Source: an uncultured Bacteroides sp.
GTDB taxonomy: Bacteria > Bacteroidota > Bacteroidia > Bacteroidales > Bacteroidaceae
Length of the DNA stretch: 64,000 nucleotides
NCBI RefSeq assembly: GCF_937912035.1
Contig: NZ_CALDPF010000031.1
Coordinates: forward strand, 62,001 to 126,000
Direction of reading: 5' to 3'
The notes under the pieces are model-generated. The model had not been told where the DNA came from and made no database searches. It saw nothing but the letters and a program-made list of their open reading frames with translations. Shown here piece after piece: positions 7,780 to 15,000 of the stretch. Within the stretch, counting starts at the first letter, position 1, and every line of letters starts with the position of its first letter. Both the position numbers and the translations under genes were made by a program.

Positions 7780-9030
7780 TTATACTTTTCTGAAGTTTGC
7801 GTTGTCTCCTTTGAAAGGCTTGAAAATTTCTTCTATTTCTTTGTTCTTGTAGTTCATTTTCTCACCTGTTATAGACAGACCTTTATTACCTACAAGATTC
7901 TTATACCGATTTTCTATATATGCGAAATAATTTTCCAAAGTAAATTTATCAAACACTTTTATACCGTATATATTAGTTTCTCTGTTTTTGGTACTTGTAA
8001 TTTTGAATCTCTGTTTCTTGAGGTCTTCAATTGGACGTGAGTCTAAATGTATATATACAATACATTTATTCCCGATGATTGCCGGCCTGTATGTTATCGG
8101 AGACTTAAAGCGTGTAAAGCTTTTATTCTTATTTTCTTTATCTTCTTCTTTATTTATTGCAGCTATCTTTATGGTGTCGTTATAATCTTTCCATCGTTGA
8201 ATACTGGAAAGTCCTAAAGCATCTCTGAATAACCATTGTGGTTTGTTCTTAGAAGACTTACATTCCTGGTATTCTTCAGCCATTTCTTTTCTGTGTATAT
8301 ATTCATTTCCTTTATTCTTGTATGTATTGTTTCCAATATATGGTTCAATACCACAGATGGATTTATATACATCGGTGTATAGCTGGAACTTATGTCTGAT
8401 TATAGGTTTGTCCCACTGTAGTTTATTATCTTTGGCATAAAAATACATGAGAGACTTATAGTATACGTTTTTTTCGTTTATGCCGCTTCGTATCAGTTTA
8501 TGGAAGTAATATATGTGATTGAATATGGAATCATAATCAGTAGTTGGAAGTGTAAACATATATTGGGCTCCAAAAGGATTGCTGAATTCTGACTGTGGAA
8601 GTTCTTTATCTTCAGGAAAGAAGAATCCGAATCCCTTATCCTGCCTGGTGCCAAAACTGTGGGTCCCGAAAAATTCGCATAGATGTTTCTTGATTGTCTT
8701 GATTAGCTCATCGTGGAATGAGAATATATGCATTCCTATGGGAGCTGTATAAAATATAAGTTGTTTCTGATTTCTCCAGTCTCCCATATTACCAAAAAAC
8801 AGCGGAGTGTTATTGCTCATAACTTGATCCTTTGGTTTGGGGGCGACGAATGACAGCTTATATTCAAGTGCATTTCCTGCAAATATAAACTTTTTCAGTC
8901 CTGGCTCTTTCTCCAACAGGAATTTGTCAAGTTTGGGCTTGACTTCTGTGGCACGAAGGCAACATCCTGATTCATCGTGTTGGAAATGCCACATGGGTGT
9001 TTGTTGTTTTAGCTTAATAACTTCTTTCAT
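7780..9030 (-). CDS. cmr1: Cmr1, RAMP subunit at the 3' end of the crRNA complex
   Basis: The 416-residue protein opens with a Cmr1-like N-terminus (TPMWHFQHDESGCCLRATE at about 11-29) and has the family's Gly-rich loop in ELCEFFGTHSFGTRQDKGFGFF-like form, with FGTRQDKGFGFFF near residue 120-135. Cmr1 caps the crRNA 3' side together with Cmr6. Its ATG overlaps the cas6 stop in an ATGA, so it is translationally coupled. The middle of the protein is divergent and basic. Assignment depends on the Gly-rich loop and on the strict order cas6-cmr1-cmr2-cmr3-cmr4-cmr5/6; no other gene in the operon could fill this role. Confidence 0.85.
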   Translation of the reverse strand: MKEVIKLKQQTPMWHFQHDESGCCLRATEVKPKLDKFLLEKEPGLKKFIFAGNALEYKLSFVAPKPKDQVMSNNTPLFFGNMGDWRNQKQLIFYTAPIGMHIFSFHDELIKTIKKHLCEFFGTHSFGTRQDKGFGFFFPEDKELPQSEFSNPFGAQYMFTLPTTDYDSIFNHIYYFHKLIRSGINEKNVYYKSLMYFYAKDNKLQWDKPIIRHKFQLYTDVYKSICGIEPYIGNNTYKNKGNEYIHRKEMAEEYQECKSSKNKPQWLFRDALGLSSIQRWKDYNDTIKIAAINKEEDKENKNKSFTRFKSPITYRPAIIGNKCIVYIHLDSRPIEDLKKQRFKITSTKNRETNIYGIKVFDKFTLENYFAYIENRYKNLVGNKGLSITGEKMNYKNKEIEEIFKPFKGDNANFRKV

Positions 9031-9980
9031 ACATTCATATCTCTTAAGTTGGTTTTATAATTTATTCCATAAGTTCCTAGTCCGAAATTGACGTCGGAAC
9101 CGACACCTATGTTGGTGCAAAATTCCAGCAATGGTATAAAGTATGCTTCAACATTGTGGAATGACAGTTTTCCTGTATATCCGTCCATTACGTATACGCT
9201 GGATTTGCCAACTTTAGGAGTGCAGTATAATTTCTCGTATCGTATATTTGCTTCAGACAGTATGGCTTTCGATGACAAAGAAATATATTGTTCTATCCAT
9301 TCATCCAACTGCTGGCGGTTTTCGAAGTCCGTGCATCCGGAGTATAATATACTTAATGTTATTGCCCGGTAGGTTATGGAACGCATGAACTGATAAAACG
9401 ACGGAAAATTGTTTAATTTATTCTGAAATCCATTACCTGCTTCCTTTGGTAAGTGCATAAGGCATACCGGAGTCTTCAGATTCAATTCCAGGACTGTTTT
9501 ATTCATTTCGTTATCTGTAGTAATATTAGGCAAACTGTAACTGTCGCTTTCTATTACATCAATAAGTTTCATTGGTTTTACAGGATGTCCTATGCCTCTG
9601 GATAACATGTTTTTTACGGCTTCTATCACTAATTCCTTGTTCTCGATAAAACTTCCTATTAATATCATTCTGAAGTTATATATATAGTTTGCCCTGAGCT
9701 TGAATCCGTCACCATATTTGGGTATATTGCTGCAGTCCAAAACAAATCCTTTTGGAAATCCATCTTTTAACTGTTTGTATAAAAAATGATTTTCCTGAAT
9801 TGGTAATGTCTCTATTTTGCTTCGTAATGACACACTGTCTTTATCCGTTACAAATTCGGCCTCGTATAGAAATCTGTTTCTTAGTGCAGCGCCAATCCAG
9901 TGTCTCATGCTTATGATTTCTTCAGTAAAGAACCTGAATTCTATAGTTTTAATACGAAGTCCTGTGTTTATAGCTCTCAT
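9027..9980 (-). CDS. cas6: Cas6-type pre-crRNA processing endoribonuclease
   Basis: The 317-residue RAMP protein carries MRHWIGAALRNRFLYEAEF near residues 25-43, the region that reads 'lRgalgr' in Cas6 relatives. At the C-terminus EFCTNIGVGSDVNFGLGTYGI matches the family's closing Gly-rich loop. Cas6 cuts the repeat transcript 8 nt before each spacer, leaving the 5' handle; the minus-strand repeat ends with ATTGAGAC, which fits such a handle. Its ATG is directly next to the stop of the upstream membrane coiled-coil gene, and its stop overlaps the cmr1 start by 4 nt. The catalytic residues cannot be named from the sequence alone. Confidence 0.82.
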   Translation of the reverse strand: MRAINTGLRIKTIEFRFFTEEIISMRHWIGAALRNRFLYEAEFVTDKDSVSLRSKIETLPIQENHFLYKQLKDGFPKGFVLDCSNIPKYGDGFKLRANYIYNFRMILIGSFIENKELVIEAVKNMLSRGIGHPVKPMKLIDVIESDSYSLPNITTDNEMNKTVLELNLKTPVCLMHLPKEAGNGFQNKLNNFPSFYQFMRSITYRAITLSILYSGCTDFENRQQLDEWIEQYISLSSKAILSEANIRYEKLYCTPKVGKSSVYVMDGYTGKLSFHNVEAYFIPLLEFCTNIGVGSDVNFGLGTYGINYKTNLRDMNV

Positions 9981-10409
9981 TTAATTCTCTAGATATTGTT
10001 TGATACTTTCATAAGATTGCTTTATGTTCTCTATACTTTTTTTCAGGTCTTCGTTAGAAATGCATTCTTTATTGCCTGAAAGAATAAGATTCATCAGAAT
10101 TATTCTTCTTGTCTCATCTATTCTGCTCTGATTATGTTCTTCCTGCAATTTATTTACCTTATCTTCCAAATCTTCTTTTTCCTTTTTAAGGTCGTTATAT
10201 TTTTTATTTTCCAGTTGTTCCCTTACGTATTTTTCCCATTCCATCTTTTGCGCAAATTCTTTGTCTTTCATGTTTGATTCATGATTATGCTGCATTTCCA
10301 GTATTTTGATTTTCTGCTTATTTCTGTCAATAAAAATATTGTATATTAACAAGATGATAAAACTTGACAGAAATAGTCCCCCAAATATTAGTGTAACAAA
10401 ATTGTTCAT
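9981..10409 (-). CDS. Small membrane-anchored coiled-coil protein of the CRISPR operon, unknown function
   Basis: I do not recognise this 142-residue family. Residues about 3-27 are one strongly hydrophobic segment (FVTLIFGGLFLSSFIILLIY). After it comes a long charged heptad-rich region (about 30-108) likely to form a coiled coil, then a short segment with four regularly placed Glu/Lys-rich turns. ATG 10409 is chosen over the upstream ATG at 10484. It stands 2 nt after the corA stop and is preceded by GGAGGAAATAATT, a strong Shine-Dalgarno that is rare in this window. It lies between corA and cas6, abutting both, so it is a full member of the operon. Its position suggests a partner or regulator of the CorA effector at the inner membrane; that is inference. 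Confidence 0.85.
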   Translation of the reverse strand: MNNFVTLIFGGLFLSSFIILLIYNIFIDRNKQKIKILEMQHNHESNMKDKEFAQKMEWEKYVREQLENKKYNDLKKEKEDLEDKVNKLQEEHNQSRIDETRRIILMNLILSGNKECISNEDLKKSIENIKQSYESIKQYLEN

Positions 10410-10411
10410 AA

Positions 10412-11944
10412 TTATTTCCTCCATTTCTTTATAAAATAAAATGCTATAACTGATATTATGAGTATAACTGCAGTGTGAATCCAAAAATCCATTCTGGCTT
10501 CGAGTTCACATGCTCTGTTCATGCCTAGGAATCCGCACAGTAGCGTTGCCGGCAGGAAAGCTGCTGCAAGCAGGTTCAGCTTTTCCCCATTCTCATTCCT
10601 GTTCTGGTCAACAAGTAGGGTGATATACTGATACAGCTCGCTGATTTCATCGTCCAGATCCTTTATCTGTTCTTTTGATGCAAATTGTTTCATTAACATA
10701 TCGTATAATTCTATCCCCTGGTCCTGTACAGTCACATTGCGGAAATATATTTGATTTACAAAACGTATATATTCTTTATACAAAGAACTTATATGCATTG
10801 CTACTTCTTTATTACTATATCCTGTCAGTCCGCTGACTTTGGTTACTTCGCTTGAAAAACGGAGCATAGAAGCACGCTGGATGATTATAAGTTCGAACAT
10901 ACGTGAATATATAGTACGCATGTGCATAGCTAAAACGTTTGTAGCAAACCAGTTCCTGTCTGTGAGTAGTACAAGTGAGTATCTTGATGCACCATAAAGG
11001 CTTCCTAGTTTTTGCCATCTGAAATATGTTGATGTTTTTAAAAGTTCTTCTTTCATAGTTTCGTTTTGGCAAGTCTCGTCAAATGGATCGTCTCCATTGT
11101 CAATAAATACATATTTATACCAGAAATCACCTTTTACGAAATCATCTTTTTCATTTTTAGCATTGTTGACAACTTTTTTTGATAGCTCATTATTTCCATA
11201 CCAGCAGTTTACAAGCATTCTATCATCAATAATAGAACTTGTATCCAACTCTGCAGACAAATCCTTAATCAGATTTTTTATGAACAATGCAGGTTGCCAT
11301 ATATGTGATAGTCCTCTCTCATAATCAAGCGCCTGTTCTTTATAGTTGAAACTATCTGTGTAGGATGAAGGATCACCGTCCAAACCTACTATAGATATTG
11401 ATGTAGCGAGTAAACTGCGATTTTCCGGGTTGAATTCAGCGCTATGTGGCGGCATTATCCTTCTTCCAAACTGGTTTATGTCTCTTACGGAAAATTCGTC
11501 TTTCTGATTTTCTTCCTCGTTACTTAAATAGAATGACATGATACCCACTCCGGTAGAGTATAAATTTAAATTCAGAGCATCAAGTCTTAACTTATATGTT
11601 TTATCCTTTACCTTGATAATGTAGTATACATTCTTATTTTTGGGCTCTTTACGTTCGTAATGATGAATTAATGATGAATTATTTCCTTTTATGTCATATA
11701 ATACTGGGTGGACAAATTCGAAGAAATACTGTTGTTCACCGAATAATTCTTTCGCTTCCTGTATTTCGGATTCGGATAAAGGAACTTGTTTATGTTGCAA
11801 GTCTAATTGTACTCTTTCCCACATTGACTTTTCTGAGAATGGTATTTGGCTTAGGTCACATTGAATGGAAAATGGTTTGTCTTTGTTTGATTCTAATGAC
11901 CAACGAAATGGAAAATAAAAGATATGATAACTAAATGATTCCAT
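10412..11944 (-). CDS. CRISPR-associated CorA-like membrane protein (predicted signal-activated effector)
   Basis: The 510-residue protein has a long soluble N-terminal part (about 1-450) and two C-terminal membrane helices, about 456-474 and 485-505, with the CorA hallmark GMN at 474-476. Plain CorA Mg2+ channels are about 320 residues, so the soluble domain is enlarged, as in type III-B associated CorA proteins. In the B. fragilis system CorA is the membrane effector that binds SAM-AMP made by Cas10 and stops growth or kills the infected cell. The gene overlaps the upstream DHH gene by 14 nt and ends 2 nt before the small membrane coiled-coil gene. A housekeeping Mg2+ transporter is unlikely given its place in the cas operon. 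Confidence 0.88.
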   Translation of the reverse strand: MESFSYHIFYFPFRWSLESNKDKPFSIQCDLSQIPFSEKSMWERVQLDLQHKQVPLSESEIQEAKELFGEQQYFFEFVHPVLYDIKGNNSSLIHHYERKEPKNKNVYYIIKVKDKTYKLRLDALNLNLYSTGVGIMSFYLSNEEENQKDEFSVRDINQFGRRIMPPHSAEFNPENRSLLATSISIVGLDGDPSSYTDSFNYKEQALDYERGLSHIWQPALFIKNLIKDLSAELDTSSIIDDRMLVNCWYGNNELSKKVVNNAKNEKDDFVKGDFWYKYVFIDNGDDPFDETCQNETMKEELLKTSTYFRWQKLGSLYGASRYSLVLLTDRNWFATNVLAMHMRTIYSRMFELIIIQRASMLRFSSEVTKVSGLTGYSNKEVAMHISSLYKEYIRFVNQIYFRNVTVQDQGIELYDMLMKQFASKEQIKDLDDEISELYQYITLLVDQNRNENGEKLNLLAAAFLPATLLCGFLGMNRACELEARMDFWIHTAVILIISVIAFYFIKKWRK

Positions 11945-12710
11945 ATTCTATAGTATTAATAAATTGATTGATTTCCTGTTCTTCATAAATATTTTTTATA
12001 CATCCTATATATCCATTGTCTCCACCACCGAAAAACAATTTTCCTTTCTGATATTCTTCATTGTAATATTCTTTTATGTGTTTTGATTTATATCCATAGT
12101 ACATCCATTCGTTTTTTGTGTATATTAAGAGTGAATCATAGGGATATAGGCGGTCGCATATTGGAGAGAACTTATTATTGTATGCTTTTATGATTATTGT
12201 ACCATTAGTTTTTCTCTGATTGTCGTTTATTGCTTTTTCTGCAAGAATCTCATCCTCATCAGTTATACCTTGCGCTTTACGATCCGATTGCCTTATAATT
12301 TTTATTTCACTTTCGGTAGCTCCTATCTTTTTCATTCCAGGTATATATGATTTATCGTTTGCAGAAACTAATGAATAGTATCTTGTAGTCTGTACATCAA
12401 GTAATGTCATTATTTGTTCTAATGCGCTTGGATTATTTGATTTATCATTGTGATGATCAATCTCAATATATTTTTCATTACTAAGCAAGAGATCGTTCTT
12501 TAGTTCAATTCCATAAATTATACCATTGGGGTTACATTTTTGGAAGATTTTGATTTCGTTTTTATAATTGCTCAATGAGGCGTTGTTCCACTTAAGATGT
12601 TTATCAGCATAGTTGCATGCTTTTTGTTCCAATATATCTTTTATGGTACACATTTCCAAATCATATCCACCTAATAGAAATAGTGTGTTGGGTTTATCTA
12701 TATTACACAT
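11931..12710 (-). CDS. DHH-type phosphodiesterase-like protein, NrN-like signal degrader
   Basis: The 259-residue protein has the DHH signature in YIEIDHHND (near 81-89), an Asp-containing N-terminal strand-loop LFLLGGYDLEM (10-20), SANDKSYIPGM (near 114-124) and a C-terminal FFGGGDNGYIGCI that resembles the Gly-rich part of DHHA1. Enzymes of this superfamily hydrolyse short oligonucleotides or dinucleotide-like signals with Mn2+. In the B. fragilis type III-B locus a DHH/DHHA1 protein, NrN, sits beside CorA and hydrolyses SAM-AMP, acting as the off switch. Here it is the first gene of the operon and overlaps corA by 14 nt. The usual first DHH motif (HxxxDxDA) is not present in canonical form, so activity should not be assumed. 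Confidence 0.72.
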   Translation of the reverse strand: MCNIDKPNTLFLLGGYDLEMCTIKDILEQKACNYADKHLKWNNASLSNYKNEIKIFQKCNPNGIIYGIELKNDLLLSNEKYIEIDHHNDKSNNPSALEQIMTLLDVQTTRYYSLVSANDKSYIPGMKKIGATESEIKIIRQSDRKAQGITDEDEILAEKAINDNQRKTNGTIIIKAYNNKFSPICDRLYPYDSLLIYTKNEWMYYGYKSKHIKEYYNEEYQKGKLFFGGGDNGYIGCIKNIYEEQEINQFINTIEYGII

Positions 12711-12829
12711 TTTTATTGCATTTTTGTTGATATAAAGTTTCTATTATATAATTTTGTGTACAATATATGATAAATTATTGGAAAATAGGATAAAAAAAGC
12801 ATTAAAAATGTAATTTTATATGTTTATGC

Positions 12830-12837
12830 CAAATTTA
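12830..12837 (-). promoter_or_regulatory. Possible -7 box for the CRISPR-Cas operon
   Basis: TAAATTTG on the minus strand fits TAnnTTTG. No clear -33 TTTG is placed 19-21 bp away. If used, the leader before the DHH gene would be about 110 nt. It lies in the 190-bp divergent gap 12711-12900. Confidence 0.35.
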
Positions 12838-12851
12838 TTTGTGTGAGTAAA

Positions 12852-12881
12852 TTGATTATTTAAAAATTAATATGATATTTG
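12852..12881 (+). promoter_or_regulatory. Possible promoter of the histidine phosphatase gene
   Basis: TTG (12852-12854), 19 bp, then GATATTTG (12874-12881) matches the Bacteroidetes consensus with one mismatch. It lies 19 bp before the ATG at 12901 and is divergent from the CRISPR-Cas operon. Confidence 0.45.
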
Positions 12882-12900
12882 TGAACAGCTTATAAAAATA

Positions 12901-13596
12901 ATGAAAGACCTGAAGCATTTGCGTATGAAACCAAACAGAATTATACTTATCCGTCATGGAGAATGTTTTGCCAATACTGATGAGAGCAAATTTGCTTCTG
13001 AACCTGACTATACAATAGAGCTGACGGAAAAAGGTGTTATGCAGGCGAGGGAGGCTGGGGTAAAGTTAAAGGAATTAGTTGGTAACGAAACTTTATATTT
13101 CTACATTTCACCCTTCTGGAGAACTAGATCTACATTCGAGAATATTGCCGGCTTTTTCCCTAGAGAACAGTTTGTATATAGTGAGGAGCCACGTCTTAGA
13201 GAGCAGGAGTGGGGATATCTTCGTTCTTATGAAGAACTGAGGAGACTTAAACAGGAAAGAAAGGAGTATGGTGTATTCTATTATAGATTCCCCGGTGGAG
13301 AATCTGGTACAGATGTGTATGATAGAATAAATGATTTGCTAGGGTCTTTACATAGGGATTTTCAGGAACCGGATTATCCTCAAAATTGCGTTCTGATTAC
13401 ACATTCCTTAGCTATCAGGCTTTTTATTATGAGATGGTTTCATCTTACGGTTGAGGAATTTGAAGAAATGTGTTCACCTAAAAATGCGGAATTGGTTATA
13501 TTGGAATACGATAAATCTTCTGATGAATACAGGCTGATAACCCGGATTGAATGTAATAAGAATAATGTATTAAGAAGCAGACCGATAAGAATTTAG
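12901..13596 (+). CDS. Histidine phosphatase family protein (phosphoglycerate mutase-like)
   Basis: The 231-residue protein has the branch-1 histidine phosphatase signature IILIRHGECFANTD with RHG at 18-20, where the His is phosphorylated during catalysis. A second catalytic His is expected in VLITHSLAIRLFIMRWF. The acidic SPFWRTRSTFENI segment holds the conserved Arg of the family. Such proteins act on phosphosugars, phosphohistidine or small phosphomonoesters; the substrate cannot be told. It starts 190 bp from the divergent CRISPR-Cas operon and is followed after 28 bp by the NYN nuclease gene, so these two may be co-transcribed. There is no signal peptide, so it is cytoplasmic. Confidence 0.85.
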   Translation: MKDLKHLRMKPNRIILIRHGECFANTDESKFASEPDYTIELTEKGVMQAREAGVKLKELVGNETLYFYISPFWRTRSTFENIAGFFPREQFVYSEEPRLREQEWGYLRSYEELRRLKQERKEYGVFYYRFPGGESGTDVYDRINDLLGSLHRDFQEPDYPQNCVLITHSLAIRLFIMRWFHLTVEEFEEMCSPKNAELVILEYDKSSDEYRLITRIECNKNNVLRSRPIRI

Positions 13597-13624
13597 AAAA
13601 TAATTGTATTAATATTTTTTAATT

Positions 13625-14248
13625 ATGATAGATAAATACCAATCAATAGGTTTGTTTATAGATGGTGGATATTATGCCAAGATAAACGAAGCGCTAGAGG
13701 AAAATATGTCATTGAATATTAATGTAACCCGTCTCATTACTCTCATTAAAGAAGAGATTGCAAAGATTGTAGGTTGTAATGTTTCGGAATGTCATATAAC
13801 TGAAAGCCATTACTTCCGTGGACGCTACAGAGTTAATGATGCAAATAACAAGCATCTTCTTTATAGTGAAAGAAAATTTGAAGATTCACTTATTGAAAAT
13901 GATGTAGTCTTTCATTACAAGCATCTCAGAGAAGTGCAAAAAGGCAGTAATGTTACGGTAATTGAAAAAGGAGTTGATGTTTGGTTTGCCCTCGAAGCAT
14001 ACGAACTGGCAACAATAAGAAAGTTTGACTTCGTGGTACTTATTACCGGTGATGCAGATCATGAAATGCTTGTGAAGAAACTCAAAGCGCTTAAAATACA
14101 TACTGTGTTGCTTACATGGGATGTGTCGGATGATGAAAATACATCTACTGCAAAACTGTTGAAAGATGAAGCATGTACTCATATAGAAATAAATAAACTG
14201 ATATCCGAAAACAAAGAACTGCTGAGAACATTATGTCGGGCTGTATAG
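13625..14248 (+). CDS. NYN domain protein, predicted PIN-like ribonuclease
   Basis: The 207-residue protein has the LabA/NYN fold pattern. SIGLFIDGGYYAKI at residues 7-20 holds the first acidic residue, VIEKGVDVWFALEAYELA holds the middle Asp, and FDFVVLITGDADHEMLVKKLK holds the third acidic cluster, GDAD. These Asp residues would bind the metal in a single-strand RNA nuclease. It follows the histidine phosphatase by 28 bp and precedes a DUF1810 gene by 49 bp. NYN proteins occur both in RNA turnover and in defence islands; which applies is unknown, though its place next to a CRISPR locus is suggestive. Confidence 0.85.
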   Translation: MIDKYQSIGLFIDGGYYAKINEALEENMSLNINVTRLITLIKEEIAKIVGCNVSECHITESHYFRGRYRVNDANNKHLLYSERKFEDSLIENDVVFHYKHLREVQKGSNVTVIEKGVDVWFALEAYELATIRKFDFVVLITGDADHEMLVKKLKALKIHTVLLTWDVSDDENTSTAKLLKDEACTHIEINKLISENKELLRTLCRAV

Positions 14249-14297
14249 TCGAAGTTACTATGAAGTAATATTTTACATTATAATTCTGAAAAACAAT

Positions 14298-14723
14298 GTG
14301 GAAGCAGACTTGCAGAGATTTCTTGATGCTCAAAATGAAGATTATAGGCTGGCACTCTCCGAAATTCGTCAGGGTATGAAGCGTTCGCACTGGATATGGT
14401 ATATTTTCCCACAAATAAAAGGCCTGGGTTTCAGCTATAATTCGGAGTATTACGGCATTTCCTCGCTACAGGAAGCCATGGATTATCTTAATCATGAGCT
14501 TTTAGGGAAAAGACTTATTGAAATAACTGCAAGTCTGCTTCTTCATAGGGGAAAGAATATAGAACAAATCATGGGCACTATAGATGCTGTTAAGCTTAAG
14601 TCAAGCATGACATTGTTTGATGTAGTTCAGCCTGGGAGTGTTTTCGGAGAAGTTCTTGATGAATTTTATTCAGGAGAGAGATGTCGGAGGACACTGGAAT
14701 TTATATATATATATCGTAACTGA
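14298..14723 (+). CDS. DUF1810 family protein
   Basis: The 141-residue protein matches DUF1810 along its whole length. It has FLDAQNEDYRLALSEIRQGMKRSHWIWYIFPQI near the N-terminus, LGFSYNSEYYGISSLQEAMDYLNHELLGKRLIE in the middle, and DAVKLKSSMTLFDVV with a closing TLEFI. No catalytic role is established for the family, which has links to ADP-ribose or calpastatin-like annotations without proof. The start is GTG at 14298; an overlapping ATG at 14296 is out of frame. It closes a three-gene plus-strand run with the phosphatase and NYN genes. Confidence 0.82.
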   Translation: MEADLQRFLDAQNEDYRLALSEIRQGMKRSHWIWYIFPQIKGLGFSYNSEYYGISSLQEAMDYLNHELLGKRLIEITASLLLHRGKNIEQIMGTIDAVKLKSSMTLFDVVQPGSVFGEVLDEFYSGERCRRTLEFIYIYRN

Positions 14724-14919
14724 AATTGGAGGCATTATATATAAGTAGCCCCAATGACCCTAAATTTTGATCCTTTTTTTGTTTTTCGATGTTGGAGTGG
14801 CTGTTCTGAAAATAAATATATTACTGTGTATAAAATCATATCTTATTCTTAATGCATGAAGGTAGAATAGATTAAATTATAAATTGAATCGTTTATTAAG
14901 TAAGACTGTGTCTGAAATC
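14724..14919. other. Intergenic stretch without recognisable gene
   Basis: AT-rich sequence between the DUF1810 gene and the promoter of the pentapeptide-repeat gene. I see no coding frame and no strong terminator. Confidence 0.6.
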
Positions 14920-14949
14920 TTGCATTTTGAATATTTATTGATATTTTTG
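14920..14949 (+). promoter_or_regulatory. Promoter of the pentapeptide/TIR-like gene
   Basis: TTG (14920-14922), 19 bp, TATTTTTG (14942-14949) fits the Bacteroidetes consensus. The predicted start of transcription lies about 45 nt before the ATG at 15001. Confidence 0.6.
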
Positions 14950-15000
14950 TATTTCATTTATACTGAGACTTATATAATAATATAAAAATATTAAATAGTT

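Noticed and set aside
10410..10484. 25-codon N-terminal extension of the membrane coiled-coil protein
   Set aside because: It would overlap the corA end, and the inner ATG has a strong Shine-Dalgarno and gives the membrane helix at the very start.
10412..11944. CorA as an ordinary magnesium transporter
   Set aside because: The soluble part is much longer than in housekeeping CorA, and the gene overlaps and abuts CRISPR genes on both sides.
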